Below are positions 53,019 through 62,559 of a stretch of DNA of 64,000 nucleotides, one piece after another (the first letter of the stretch is position 1; each line of letters starts with the position of its first letter). The notes under the pieces are model-generated. The model was not told where the DNA came from, searched no databases, and saw only the letters and a list, made by a program, of their open reading frames with translations. Origin of the DNA: an uncultured bacterium (GTDB lineage Bacteria > Verrucomicrobiota > Kiritimatiellia > RFP12 > UBA1067); contig CADCCQ010000010.1 of assembly GCA_902799955.1 (NCBI GenBank), forward strand, positions 1 to 64,000. Reading direction: 5' to 3'. The position numbers and the translations under genes are program-made.

Positions 53019-55121
53019 TCAATACAAGAACAGCATGTCGCGGTACTTCGGCAGCGGCCAGCGCGAGGCGGAGACCCTCTTCTCCAGCGCGTCCACCGTC
53101 GTTCGGAGGGAAAGCATCGAGGAGAGGATCGCCTTGTCGTCCTTTCCGGCAAGCGCGTCTTCGAGTTCGATGATCCCGGTCCTGAGCGCGTCAAGCCTCG
53201 ACCCCAGCTCCACGGCGCTTTCGCGCAGCGCGGTCGTGCCTGCGGAGACCACGGCCTTCTCGGCGGAGTTGAACGCCTCCATTGTCTCGAGGTACTCTGC
53301 CTTGACGGCGGGGAAGACCATCTCCGAGGCGATGTCCCTTGCGCAGGTGCCCTCGATGCGGATCCTCTTCGAGTATTCCTCGAGGAAGATCTCGTGGCGG
53401 CTCGTGAGCTCGCGCTTTGTCATCACGCCGTACTTCTCGAACAGCGCGGCGTTCTTCGGGTCCATGAGCGCGGCGAGTGCGGAGGGCGTGTCGGGCGCGT
53501 TGGGGAGGCCTCTCTTCGCGGCCTCCGCCGGCCATTCCGCCTCGTAGCCGTTGCCGTTGAAGACGACGCGCCTGTGCTCCTTGAGCGAGGACTGCAGGAT
53601 CTTCTGGAGCGCGTTGTGGAACGCGGCGGTGTGTTCGCCCGGCTTCGCCTTGCCGGCGACCTTCGCCGCCTCCAGCTCCCCGGCTATGCGGTCCACGGCC
53701 TCGGCGACGATCGTGTTGAGGACTGTCATCGGGCCCGAGCAGCAGATGCTCGACCCCGGGGCGCGGAACTCGAACTTGTTGCCGGTGAACGCGAACGGCG
53801 AGGTGCGGTTGCGGTCCGTCGCGTCCTTGGGGAGCGGCGGCAGGGTGTCGACTCCGATCTGGAGGGTGTCGGCCTTCTTCGCCTTGCCGCCGACGCCGCG
53901 CTCGATCCTGTCCACGACCTCCGCGAGCTGGTCGCCGAGGTAGATGGAAATCACGGCGGGCGGCGCCTCGTTCGCGCCGAGGCGGTGGTCGTTGCCCGCG
54001 CCGGCGACGGACGCCCGCAGGAGGTCGGCGTGCTTGTCCACGGCCTCGATCACGGCGCATAGCATCGTGAGGAACACCGCGTTCTCCTGCGGGTTGGTGC
54101 CGGGGTCGAGCAGGTTGCGTCCGCCGTAGGCGACGGACCAGTTGTTGTGCTTGCCGGAGCCGTTCACGCCGGCGTATGGCTTTTCGTGGAGGAGGCACTT
54201 GAGGCCGTGCCTCTCGGCGACGTTCCTGAGGGTGTCCATCACGAGCATGTTGTGGTCGCTGGCGAGGTTGAGCTCCTCGAACTGCGGCGCGAGCTCGAAC
54301 TGCGCGGGCGCGACCTCGTTGTGGCGCGTCTTCGCGGGGATGCCGAGCTTCCAGAGCTCGCGCTCCACGTCGTTCATGAAGGAGAGGACGCGGTCGGGGA
54401 TCGTGCCGAAGTAGTGGTCCTCGAGCTGCTGCCCCTTGGCGGACGGCGCGCCGAAGAGCGTGCGCCCGGTGAGTATGAGGTCGGGGCGCCTCTTCCAGTA
54501 CTCCTTGTCCACCAGGAAGTACTCCTGTTCCGCGCCGAGCGTGCAGCCGGTGTGCGCCTCCTCGCGCCCGAAGAGGCGCATCAGGCGCTTCAGCGACTTG
54601 TCGAGCGCCTGCATGGAGCGGAGGAGGGGCGTCTTCTTGTCGAGAGACTCGCCGGTGTAGGCGCAGAACGCGGTGGGGATGCAGAGCGTCGCGCCGTTGG
54701 AGTGGCGCTTGATGAACGCCGGGGAGGTCGGGTCCCACGCCGTGTAGCCGCGGGCCTCGAAGGTGGAGCGGATGCCGCCCGAGGGGAACGACGAGGCGTC
54801 GGGTTCGCCGACGATGAGGTTCTTGCCGGAGAAGAGCATTATCGGCTCGCCGTCCTTCAGCTCCAGGAAGGAGTCGTGCTTCTCGGCGGTGGAGCCGGTC
54901 ATTGGGAGGAACCAGTGGGTGTAGTGCGTGGCGCCGCGATCCATCGCCCAGTGGCGGATGCCGTGCGCGACCTCGCCCGCGATCGACGGGTCGAGGGGCT
55001 TGCCCTCGCGGATCGTCGCCTGGAGCTTCTTCGCGGTCTCCTTGCTGAGGTAGGTTCGTATCGCCTCTTCGCCGAAAACGTCTTCGCCGAAGTGCGTTGC
55101 GTTCTTTGTCTCTTCCGTCAT
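53019..55121 (-). CDS. glnA: Glutamine synthetase type III
   Basis: Forms glutamine from glutamate, ammonia and ATP. The 700 residues fit GSIII, with the signatures LGAEQEYFLVDKEYW, FNAP-type ATP region NEVAPAQFELAPQFEE, NGSGKHNNWSV and FRAPGSSICCSGPMTVLN. I begin at MTEETKNATHFG (AAAGGA upstream), 28 codons inside the open frame. The next gene, purF, starts 25 bases after its stop, so ammonia assimilation is transcribed with three glutamine-using enzymes. A promoter-like TTGGCA lies at about 55180-55200 on this strand. Confidence 0.96.
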   Translation of the reverse strand: MTEETKNATHFGEDVFGEEAIRTYLSKETAKKLQATIREGKPLDPSIAGEVAHGIRHWAMDRGATHYTHWFLPMTGSTAEKHDSFLELKDGEPIMLFSGKNLIVGEPDASSFPSGGIRSTFEARGYTAWDPTSPAFIKRHSNGATLCIPTAFCAYTGESLDKKTPLLRSMQALDKSLKRLMRLFGREEAHTGCTLGAEQEYFLVDKEYWKRRPDLILTGRTLFGAPSAKGQQLEDHYFGTIPDRVLSFMNDVERELWKLGIPAKTRHNEVAPAQFELAPQFEELNLASDHNMLVMDTLRNVAERHGLKCLLHEKPYAGVNGSGKHNNWSVAYGGRNLLDPGTNPQENAVFLTMLCAVIEAVDKHADLLRASVAGAGNDHRLGANEAPPAVISIYLGDQLAEVVDRIERGVGGKAKKADTLQIGVDTLPPLPKDATDRNRTSPFAFTGNKFEFRAPGSSICCSGPMTVLNTIVAEAVDRIAGELEAAKVAGKAKPGEHTAAFHNALQKILQSSLKEHRRVVFNGNGYEAEWPAEAAKRGLPNAPDTPSALAALMDPKNAALFEKYGVMTKRELTSRHEIFLEEYSKRIRIEGTCARDIASEMVFPAVKAEYLETMEAFNSAEKAVVSAGTTALRESAVELGSRLDALRTGIIELEDALAGKDDKAILSSMLSLRTTVDALEKRVSASRWPLPKYRDMLFLY

Positions 55122-55303
55122 TGCTAGTTTTCCTTTCCGGGAGGGCTTGCGTCTTCGCGCGCCGCTTTGATGTCCCGCAAGGAAAGGTAGCACAACCCAT
55201 GCCAACGCAAAACAGCCGTAGTCGGAGGAGAATCCTTACATCGGGTGTCTGCGCCCAGGTACCGGCATTACACAGGATGTAAAAACCTCAGTTGTGTGTA
55301 AGA

Positions 55304-55658
55304 TGGTGGAGGTGAGGGGAGTCGAACCCCTGTCCGAAACGGCGTCACCCGAGCTTCTACGCGTGTATCCGGCCTTTGATCTCGGAAGGGGTACGCCAAC
55401 CGGCGGGCTTATCCCCAACCATCCGTTCGGTTCGGCACCCTGCGGCGGGCGAGCGGAGCCCCCCGCAGCGTGGCCTGCTAAATTATGCCTAGGCGCTCAG
55501 CAGACATCGGCGCTTCGACATCGCGGCCGTTATGTTAGGCGGCGAGAGCGTAATCGTTGTTCGCAATTACTTTTTTTTCCCGTTTTTTTACGTGGCCAAC
55601 GAGAATCCACGACGCGCAACCCGACCTCAACACGTCCCGTCGAAACCGGATCACCCCC
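55304..55658 (-). ncRNA. ssrA: tmRNA (SsrA), tag (A)ANNDYALAA
   Basis: The minus strand begins GGGGGTGATCCGGTTTCGAC and ends GTTCGACTCCCCTCACCTCC plus ACCA, and the two ends pair as a tRNA-like acceptor. Positions 55564-55535 encode ANNDYALAA then a TAA stop. Pseudoknot-forming G/C-rich segments follow. The product rescues stalled ribosomes and adds the tag for degradation. It faces nusA across a shared promoter region. Confidence 0.96.
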
Positions 55659-55681
55659 GATGGGATGTTTAAGTTGCATAT

Positions 55682-55710
55682 ATTATCGCGCATTTTCCCC
55701 GAAAAGTCAA
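55682..55710 (-). promoter_or_regulatory. Promoter of ssrA
   Basis: TTGACT, 17 bases, GATAAT on the minus strand. The -10 box is 23 bases before the 5' end of tmRNA; some processing of the 5' end is expected. Confidence 0.8.
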
Positions 55711-55744
55711 CCACCCAAAATTAAAAATTTACAAACCTTTTCTA

Positions 55745-55774
55745 TTGACCTCAAGCGGTGTTTTTTGATAGACT
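55745..55774 (+). promoter_or_regulatory. Promoter of nusA-infB
   Basis: TTGACC with TAGACT 18 bases later (or GATAGA at 16). The leader of about 70 bases contains the small hairpin CCACG/CGTGG. Confidence 0.6.
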
Positions 55775-55848
55775 ATTAGACAATAGCGGCGATCCACGGG
55801 CGTGGACCGACGGGTGGCTATTGATTTCGAAAGGAGCGCAGGACAGAC

Positions 55849-57144
55849 ATGGCGATGAACAACCAGCTGCTGGCGGTGGTCCAGCACATCGAGGCGGAGC
55901 GCGGCGTGAGCCGCGAGATCGTCCTTACTGCCATTGAGCAGGCGATATGCCAGGCGGCACGGCGCAATCGCGAGGTAACGGAGGACCTCCGCGTTGTGAT
56001 CGACCGCAAGAACCTGGCGCTGCACGTCTACGACACCCTCGTGTGCTCCGAGGACAAGAGGGGCGGCGGGTTCATACCGCTGGCGCGGGCTCGCGCCATG
56101 TTCAAGGACAGGGACCTCAAGGCCGGCGACACCGTGGAGGTGGAGATGCCCGCGTCGAGGCTCGGCCGCATCGCGGCGCAGACGTCGCGCCAGATGATAA
56201 TGCAGAAGATCCGCGACGCGGAGCGCACCAACACATTCTCCGAATACAAGGACAGGATCGGCGACATCGTGTCCGGCACGGTCTCCGCGATCTCCCACCG
56301 CGACCTGTTCGTGACGGTCGGCAAGACGGAGATGATCCTCCCGGCGAAGGAGCGCATCCCGTCGGAGGACTTCGGCGTGGGCGACACGATAAGGGCGCTG
56401 GTGCTGCGCGTGGACACGGACGAGCGCGGGCGCGGGCCGAGCGTGGTGTTGAGCCGGTCGAACGGGAAGTTCCTCGAGGCGCTTTTCCGGCTGGAGGTGA
56501 GCGAGATCTCCGACGGCGTGGTCGAGATCATGGGCGTCGCGCGCGACCCCGGGTACCGCGCCAAGATAGCGGTCAGGACCGCGAACGAGAACGTCGACCC
56601 CGTCGGGGCGTGCGTCGGGCAGCGCGGCAACCGTGTGAGGAACATCGTGAACGAGCTGAACGGGGAGAAGATCGACATCGTCCGCTGGAGCGACGACATC
56701 CGCGAGTACGTGAAGCAGGCGCTCGCGCCGGCGAAGCTCGAGTCGGTGGAGGTCGACCCGTCGTCCCCGAACACGGTCCACATAGTCGTGGCGTCCGACC
56801 AGTATTCGCTCGCGATAGGCAAGCGCGGGCAGAACGTGAGGCTCTCGACGAAGCTGACGGGCTGGCACATCGAGGTCAAGAAGTCGATGGCTACGGCGTC
56901 CTACGCCGACCAGAAGGCCGAGGCGATCAAGGAGCTGGCGGAGACGCTCTCCATCTCGACGGCGGTCGCGACGAAGCTCGTGGACACCGGCTTCCTCACG
57001 GTCGACGTCATCGTGGACTCCGACGAGACGAGCTTCATCGCCTCGACCGGCCTCGACGAGGTCAAGGGCAAGGGCATCTACGCCGCGGCGAAGGCCGTGG
57101 CCGAGCTTATGAGGGCGGAAAAGTCCGAAGAGGACGGGGAGTAG
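55849..57144 (+). CDS. nusA: Transcription termination/antitermination protein NusA
   Basis: RNA-polymerase-associated elongation and termination factor. In 431 residues: N-terminal domain (1-130), S1 domain (about 135-200, GDIVSGTVSAISHRDLFVTVG), KH1 and KH2 (about 235-345, VGACVGQRGNRVRNIVNEL and SLAIGKRGQNVRLSTKLTGW), then a single C-terminal helix-hairpin-helix region instead of the two acidic repeats of E. coli. rimP is not upstream; the tmRNA gene stands there. AGGA lies five bases before the ATG. infB follows after 44 bases. Confidence 0.95.
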   Translation: MAMNNQLLAVVQHIEAERGVSREIVLTAIEQAICQAARRNREVTEDLRVVIDRKNLALHVYDTLVCSEDKRGGGFIPLARARAMFKDRDLKAGDTVEVEMPASRLGRIAAQTSRQMIMQKIRDAERTNTFSEYKDRIGDIVSGTVSAISHRDLFVTVGKTEMILPAKERIPSEDFGVGDTIRALVLRVDTDERGRGPSVVLSRSNGKFLEALFRLEVSEISDGVVEIMGVARDPGYRAKIAVRTANENVDPVGACVGQRGNRVRNIVNELNGEKIDIVRWSDDIREYVKQALAPAKLESVEVDPSSPNTVHIVVASDQYSLAIGKRGQNVRLSTKLTGWHIEVKKSMATASYADQKAEAIKELAETLSISTAVATKLVDTGFLTVDVIVDSDETSFIASTGLDEVKGKGIYAAAKAVAELMRAEKSEEDGE

Positions 57145-57188
57145 CGGACGTCGTCAGGTGGTCCTGCAGTCTGTAAGGTGCGACTTGT

Positions 57189-59807
57189 ATGAGAGTATAT
57201 GAACTAGCCAGGGAGGCGGGGGTCTCCAGCGCGGACGTGCTGAGCGCCGCAGAGAAGTGCGGCGCGGACGTGTCGAGCGCCATCAGCACGATAGACGAGG
57301 GCGACGTCGCGGCGTTGAAGCTCGCGGTGTCGCAGCTTGACAGGCGCGACGCCGAGGCGAAGCGGGCGGCGAAGCGCGCCCGTTCGTCGGAGATCAGGAA
57401 GGCGGCGGTGGACTCGGAGTCCGACGCGCTGTCCAGGCACCTTGAGCTTGCCAAGGCCGCCGCGAGGAAGCCCGGCGACGCCGCGAAGGGCGCGGGCGAG
57501 GCGGAGCAGCCGAAGCCGGAGCAGCCTGCGGAGCCCCAGCCGCCGCCCGCGGAGCCGCCGAAGCCGGAGGAGGCCGCCCCTGCGCAGACGCCTGCGCTAA
57601 AGCCTATTTCCATAAGGCCGAACGCGAAGGCCGCGCCGGTGCGGCCGCCGCGCCCGGCGCCGAAGATCGCGGTGTCCGCCGCGCCGGCCCAGAGGCCGCC
57701 GCTGCGCATGGCGCCCGGCGTGAAGCCGCAGAAGCCGCAGCAGACCCAGAGGCCGCTGCAGCCGTCGACGAAGGTCGGCCTTTCGTCTGCGGGGTTCAAG
57801 CCGCTCGCGCACGCGGCGCCGACGCCGACGGTCAAGATAACCGTGGCCGCGAAGCCGAAGGAGCGTCCGCCGAAGGTCGTGGACTACGACGACGGCGAGC
57901 GCGGCAACCGCAAGGACAAGAAGGGTCGCGAGGGGCAGAAGGCGTTCGACAAGCGCGTGCCGAAGGCCGCCGTCGCGGCCGGGCCGGTCCCGCCGCCCAC
58001 GAGCCGCATCAGCGTCAACGAGGCCGACCGCGAGATCTCCATACGCGGCGCGGTGGTCGTCAAGGACCTCGCCGCCAAGCTCAACATCAAGCCGAACAGG
58101 CTGATCGCCGACCTGATGGCGCTCAAGATCCTGGCGTCCATCAACCAGCGCGTCGAGCCCGACGTCGCGACGAAGATCGCGGAGAAGTACGGCTTCAAGG
58201 TCACCATCGAACACTCCCGCGACAAGTCGGCCGCGAAGCCGGTCCTGAAGGCGATCGACGCGGACGACCTGATCCCGGAGGATCCGCCGGAGTCGCTCAA
58301 GCCGCGTCCGCCGGTCATCACGTTCCTCGGCCACGTCGACCACGGCAAGACGACGCTCATGGACTGGATCCGCAAGGAGCACGTCGCCGCCGGCGAGGCT
58401 GGCGGCATAACCCAGCAGATCAGCGCCTACCAGGTGGAGGTCGCGGGGAAGAAGATCACCTTCCTGGACACTCCCGGCCACGCGGCGTTCAGCGCGATGC
58501 GCGCGAGGGGCGCGCAGATCACGGACATCGCGGTCCTGATCATCGCCGCCGACGACGGCATCATGCCGCAGACCGAGGAGTGCATCACCGTCGCGCGCCA
58601 GGCAGGCGTGCAGATCATGGTCGCCATAACGAAGGCCGACAAGCCGACGGCGAACGTCGACAGGGTGAAGCAGCAGCTCCAGAAGCGCGGCCTGACCCCC
58701 GAGGACTGGGGCGGCGACATAATCTGCTGCCCGGTCTCCGGCATAACGGGGCAGGGCGTCGACGAGCTACTCGAGAACATCCTCGTCCAGGCGGAGGTCC
58801 TCGAGCTCACGGCGAACCCCAACCGCCGCGCGAACGGCTACGTCATCGAGGCGGAGCTCCAGCAGGGCCTCGGCCCGTGCGCCACGCTGCTCGTGACGGG
58901 CGGCACGCTCAAGGTCGGCGACGCGATCCTCATCGGGGAGCATTTCGGAAAGGTCAGGGCGCTCATCGACGACCACGGCCGCCGCATCAAGGAGGCCCCG
59001 CCGGCGATGCCGGTCAAGGCGACGGGCCTCTCGGGCGTGCCGGACGCCGGCGCGGAGTTCCGCGTCATGCTCGACGAGAAGCGCGCCAGGACCCTCGCCG
59101 AGGAGGCCGCGCGCGAGCGCAAGGAGCAGGAGCTCTCCACCTCCAAGGCCGCCACGCTCGACGCCCTCATGAGCCGCATGGCGGCGGAGGGCAGGCGCGA
59201 GCTGAACGTCGTCGTCAAGTCGGACACCCAGGGCTCCCTCGAGGCGATTGTCGAGGCGCTGGGCCAGATCAAGAGCGAGAAGGTCTCGCTGCGCGTCATC
59301 GGCACCGGCACGGGCAACGTGTCGCTCACGGACGTCAAGTCCGCCGCCGCCGGCAACGCCATCATCGTCGGCTTCGACATATCGAACGACGCGGGCGTCC
59401 AGGGCCAGGCAAGGCACGACGGCGTGAAGATCAACTCCTTCAGGATCATCTACGAGCTGATCGACCACGTCAAGAACTGCATGCTCGACCTCCTGCCGCC
59501 GGAGTACAAGGAGGTCGTCCTCGGACACGCGGAGATCAAGGCGATCTACGACATCGGCAAGCTCGGCAAGATCGCCGGCTCCCAGATGCTCGACGGCAAG
59601 CTCGTCGCGAAGGAGCGCTTCCGCATCCTCCGGAAGGGCGAGCCGATCTGGGACGGCAAGGTGCAGACGCTGCGCCACTTCAAGGACGAGGTCAAGGAAG
59701 TCACCGGGCAGCAGGAGTGCGGCGTGTGCTTCGCGGGATACGAGCAGTTCGCGGAGGGCGACGTCATCGAATGCTACCAGATGGAGCAGCTGCCGAGGAG
59801 CCTGTGA
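57189..59807 (+). CDS. infB: Translation initiation factor IF-2
   Basis: GTPase that places initiator tRNA on the 30S subunit. Of 872 residues, the first 270 are a variable Ala/Pro/Lys-rich arm; an IF2_N motif sits at about 290-340. The GTPase begins at about 380: GHVDHGKTTLMDWIR (G1), DTPGHAAFSAMRARG (G3), TKADKP (G4), then domains II-IV ending ECYQMEQLPRSL. The N-terminal tip (1-50, MRVYELAREAGVSSADVLSA) is the usual N1 head. It follows nusA as in most bacteria. Confidence 0.96.
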   Translation: MRVYELAREAGVSSADVLSAAEKCGADVSSAISTIDEGDVAALKLAVSQLDRRDAEAKRAAKRARSSEIRKAAVDSESDALSRHLELAKAAARKPGDAAKGAGEAEQPKPEQPAEPQPPPAEPPKPEEAAPAQTPALKPISIRPNAKAAPVRPPRPAPKIAVSAAPAQRPPLRMAPGVKPQKPQQTQRPLQPSTKVGLSSAGFKPLAHAAPTPTVKITVAAKPKERPPKVVDYDDGERGNRKDKKGREGQKAFDKRVPKAAVAAGPVPPPTSRISVNEADREISIRGAVVVKDLAAKLNIKPNRLIADLMALKILASINQRVEPDVATKIAEKYGFKVTIEHSRDKSAAKPVLKAIDADDLIPEDPPESLKPRPPVITFLGHVDHGKTTLMDWIRKEHVAAGEAGGITQQISAYQVEVAGKKITFLDTPGHAAFSAMRARGAQITDIAVLIIAADDGIMPQTEECITVARQAGVQIMVAITKADKPTANVDRVKQQLQKRGLTPEDWGGDIICCPVSGITGQGVDELLENILVQAEVLELTANPNRRANGYVIEAELQQGLGPCATLLVTGGTLKVGDAILIGEHFGKVRALIDDHGRRIKEAPPAMPVKATGLSGVPDAGAEFRVMLDEKRARTLAEEAARERKEQELSTSKAATLDALMSRMAAEGRRELNVVVKSDTQGSLEAIVEALGQIKSEKVSLRVIGTGTGNVSLTDVKSAAAGNAIIVGFDISNDAGVQGQARHDGVKINSFRIIYELIDHVKNCMLDLLPPEYKEVVLGHAEIKAIYDIGKLGKIAGSQMLDGKLVAKERFRILRKGEPIWDGKVQTLRHFKDEVKEVTGQQECGVCFAGYEQFAEGDVIECYQMEQLPRSL

Positions 59808-59850
59808 CGGGAATCTTCAGGCAAGGGCACATTCACAACAAGGAGAATAG

Positions 59851-60297
59851 ATGGGAGAGTTGGAGGAATCGTCGAGGCTCACGCTCGACTTCACAAAGCT
59901 GGAGAAGGTCGGCGCGCAGGTCGCCGCCACCAGGGCGCAGGGAGGCGCGGAGCACGACCCCGGCGTCATCCCCGTGGCGGTGCAGAACGCCGACACGAAG
60001 GAGGTCATCCTCGTCGCGTACACGAACGAGTTCGCGATGAGGGAGAGCTTCGCGAAGAGGAAGCTGGTCCTCTGGTCCACGAGCCGCAACAAGCTGTGGT
60101 TCAAGGGCGAGACGAGCGGGGAGACGTTCGACCTCCTGGAGGCGTACGTCAACTGCGAGCAGAATTCGCTTCTGTACGTCGTGAGGCCCTGCCGTGGCGG
60201 AATCTGCCACACAAAGAACAAGTCCGGCGCCCCGCGCAACTGCTACTACAGGAAGATTGATTTCGAGACGCTCGCGCTTACAAACGTAGACCCGTGA
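59851..60297 (+). CDS. hisI: Phosphoribosyl-AMP cyclohydrolase, variant metal site
   Basis: Opens the purine ring of phosphoribosyl-AMP in histidine synthesis. In 148 residues it shows LWSTSRNKLWFKGETSG, the substrate motif, and the zinc ligands Cys in VNCEQN, CHT and NCYYR. The DCDxD block that binds magnesium in E. coli HisI reads NCEQN here, so all three Asp are replaced by Asn, Glu and Asn. I recall similar variants in related phyla but cannot check. No other his gene is near; the gene has moved or is recruited here. Its start follows AAGGAG. Confidence 0.85.
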   Translation: MGELEESSRLTLDFTKLEKVGAQVAATRAQGGAEHDPGVIPVAVQNADTKEVILVAYTNEFAMRESFAKRKLVLWSTSRNKLWFKGETSGETFDLLEAYVNCEQNSLLYVVRPCRGGICHTKNKSGAPRNCYYRKIDFETLALTNVDP

Positions 60298-60317
60298 GAA
60301 ACCCAGTCAAAGATTTC

Positions 60318-60360
60318 TAACGACTAACCACTAATCACCAACAACTAACAACAAACCACT
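60318..60360. repeat. ACTAACCACTAATCACC word array before oadG
   Basis: Words AACGACTAACCACTAATCAC and CAACAACTAACAACAAACC run up to the oadG ATG; no ribosome site is visible. Related words lie before the V-ATPase K gene. Confidence 0.7.
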
Positions 60361-60579
60361 ATGATAGGTCAAGGCATAGTTCTGATGCTCGCGGGAATGG
60401 GCATCGTATACATGTTTCTCGTGGTGCTGATCGCAGTCACGAAGTTCTCGATGAAGGGCATTTCGAGGTTCGACTCGATCCTTCCGCAGGACGCCCCCAA
60501 GAAGAAGCCCGCCGCCGCCAAGGCGGCCGACGACGACGCCAACATCGCGCTGGCGATAGCCGTCGCCATGAACGGCTAG
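60361..60579 (+). CDS. oadG: Oxaloacetate decarboxylase gamma-type small subunit
   Basis: A 72-residue membrane protein with one N-terminal helix (GIVLMLAGMGIVYMFLVVLIAV) and an Ala/Lys-rich cytoplasmic tail, the form of OadG. It joins the alpha subunit to the beta subunit in the Na+-pumping decarboxylase. The gene lies ahead of oadA and oadB, as in other operons. No ribosome site precedes the ATG; the array words fill that place. The call depends on context because the chain is short. Confidence 0.75.
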   Translation: MIGQGIVLMLAGMGIVYMFLVVLIAVTKFSMKGISRFDSILPQDAPKKKPAAAKAADDDANIALAIAVAMNG

Positions 60580-60611
60580 TGCCAGGGGGTGCGCCAGTTG
60601 ACCCTGCAGTC

Positions 60612-60648
60612 TAGAAACCTAGGAACCTAGAATACTAGAAGCGTGGAA
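60612..60648. repeat. CTAGAA / CCTAGGAA word cluster before oadA
   Basis: CAGTCTAGAAACCTAGGAAC and CTAGAATACTAGAAGC: four CTAG words spaced by 8 or 9 bases. It shares words with the array in carA (50388-50475). Confidence 0.75.
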
Positions 60649-60724
60649 AACCAGAGCGGTCGATGGCTGCACCCAGGACAGTAATTTCCGACAATCAACG
60701 AAAACAAACAAGGATCAAACGAAA

Positions 60725-62548
60725 ATGGCAAAGAAAACGGTAAAGTACATGCTAACGGCGTTTCGTGACGGCTTCCAGTCCGTCATCGGCGCGCGCGTTC
60801 TGTCAAAGGATTTCCTCCCCTGCGTGGAGGAGGCATACGCGGCGGGCGTCCGCTGGTTCGAGGCGGGCGGCGGCGCCAGGTTCCAGAGCTGCTACTTCTA
60901 CTGCCAGGAGGATGCCTTCGACGTGATGGACGCCTTCCGCAAGGCGGCCCCCGACGCGGACCTCCAGACGCTCTCGCGCGGCGTGAACGTCGTCGGCCTC
61001 GAGTCCCAGTCGAGCGACATGATCAAGCTCCACGCCCAGATGTTCAAGAAGCACGGCATGAGCTCGATCCGCAACTTCGACGCGCTCAACGACGTCAACA
61101 ACCTCAAGTGGTCCGGCCAGTGCATCCACGACGCCGGGCTCAACCACGAGGTCGTCGTGACGATGATGGGCCTGCCGCCCGGCATCGACAACAAGGGCAC
61201 GCATACGCCGGAGTTCTACCGCGACCGCCTGAAGATGATCATGGACGCGGGCATCCCGTTTGACCGCGTGGCGTTCAAGGACGCTTCCGGCACCTCCACG
61301 CCCGCGACCGTCTACAACACGATGAAGCTCGCCCGCAAGCTCCTCGGCGACAAGGTGCACATCCAGTTCCACTCGCACGAGACGGCAGGCAACGGCGTCG
61401 CGTGCTACCTCGCGGCACTCAGGGGCGGCGCTGACGGCATCGACCTCTCGATGGCGCCGATGAGCGGCGGCACCTGCCAGCCCGACATCATCACGATGTG
61501 GCACTGCCTCGACGGCGACCCCGACTTCTGCTTCGACTTCGACATCAACAAGATCAAGAAGGCCGAGGACTCCTTCAAGAACGCCATGTCGAAGTACTTC
61601 CTCCCGCCGGAGGCGATGAGCGTCAACCCGCAGATCGTGTGGTCCCCGATGCCCGGCGGCGCCTTGACGGCGAACACGCAGATGCTTCGCGACAACAACA
61701 TGATGGACAAGTACGACGACATGATCGCGGAGATGTACGACTGCGTCAGGCTCGGTGGCTTCGGCACGTCGGTGACGCCCGTCTCGCAGTTCTACGCGCA
61801 GCAGGCGATCCAGAACGTCATGTTCGGCAAGTTCAAGAAGTTCGCCCCGGGCTACGCCAAGATGGTTCTCGGCTACTTCGGCAAGACCCCCGTCCCGCCG
61901 GACCCCGAGATCGTCAAGAAGGCGAGCGAGTTCATGGCGTCGAGCGACCTCAACAAGGCGTACTCCACGCCCACCACCAAGACGGTGCTCGAGATGAACG
62001 ACGCCGACCCGAAGAAGGGCGGCGCGGTCGCGAAGAAGATGCTCGAGGATGCGGGGCTTCCGATCACCGACGAGAACGTCTTCATCGCCGCGAGCTGCAA
62101 GGAGAAGGGCATCCTCTTCCTCAAGGATCCGTCCAAGGCGCCGATGGGCTGCCGCTTCGCCGAGGAGGCAAAGCCCGCCGCCGGCAAGGGCGGCCCCGTC
62201 ACCGTCACGATCAACGGCAAGGCGTACGGCGTCGAGATCAAGGGCGACGGCAAGGCGGTCGTCAACGGCAAGCCGGTCGACTTCAAGGCCGAAGCGGGCC
62301 TCAAGGCCGCTGCGCCTGCAGCCGCGGCGCCCGCAGGCGGGCAGGAGGTCAAGGCGCCTGTTCCCGGAACGGTTCTCCGCGTCACCGCGTCGAGCGGCAC
62401 GAAGGTCTCGAAGGGCGACGAAATCCTCGTCATGGACGTCATGAAGATGGAGACCCCCGTCACCGCTCCGTGCGACGGCACCGTGACGGTCCTCGTCAAC
62501 GCGACGGACAAGGTTGCTACCGGCGACGTGCTCGCCACCATCGGTTGA
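60725..62548 (+). CDS. oadA: Oxaloacetate decarboxylase alpha subunit (biotin-containing)
   Basis: Carboxyltransferase subunit that moves CO2 from oxaloacetate to biotin. Residues 1-470 form the TIM-barrel ([20 protein letters not shown] with the catalytic Lys, [10 protein letters not shown] metal-binding His pair). The C-terminal 80 residues are a biotinyl domain with the attachment site [11 protein letters not shown] (Lys within MKM; the usual residue before is Ala, here Val). An Ala/Pro linker connects them. AAGGA precedes the ATG. Pairing with OadG and OadB indicates a membrane sodium pump rather than a soluble pyruvate carboxylase subunit B. Confidence 0.92.
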   Translation: MAKKTVKYMLTAFRDGFQSVIGARVLSKDFLPCVEEAYAAGVRWFEAGGGARFQSCYFYCQEDAFDVMDAFRKAAPDADLQTLSRGVNVVGLESQSSDMIKLHAQMFKKHGMSSIRNFDALNDVNNLKWSGQCIHDAGLNHEVVVTMMGLPPGIDNKGTHTPEFYRDRLKMIMDAGIPFDRVAFKDASGTSTPATVYNTMKLARKLLGDKVHIQFHSHETAGNGVACYLAALRGGADGIDLSMAPMSGGTCQPDIITMWHCLDGDPDFCFDFDINKIKKAEDSFKNAMSKYFLPPEAMSVNPQIVWSPMPGGALTANTQMLRDNNMMDKYDDMIAEMYDCVRLGGFGTSVTPVSQFYAQQAIQNVMFGKFKKFAPGYAKMVLGYFGKTPVPPDPEIVKKASEFMASSDLNKAYSTPTTKTVLEMNDADPKKGGAVAKKMLEDAGLPITDENVFIAASCKEKGILFLKDPSKAPMGCRFAEEAKPAAGKGGPVTVTINGKAYGVEIKGDGKAVVNGKPVDFKAEAGLKAAAPAAAAPAGGQEVKAPVPGTVLRVTASSGTKVSKGDEILVMDVMKMETPVTAPCDGTVTVLVNATDKVATGDVLATIG

Positions 62549-62559
62549 GGAGCGGAACG

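Noticed and set aside
52994-53194. 67-codon upstream extension of purF
   Set aside because: It overlaps the glnA end, is Arg/Ser-rich and would bury the nucleophile Cys. The ATG for MSDELKHEC is the one that fits the enzyme.
57189-57900. Repeat insertion in the Pro/Ala-rich arm of IF-2
   Set aside because: The arm is variable in all IF-2 proteins and shows no 7-9 base word array or palindrome. The same holds for the EPPK-rich region of GrpE at about 2060-2330, which repeats at the protein level only.
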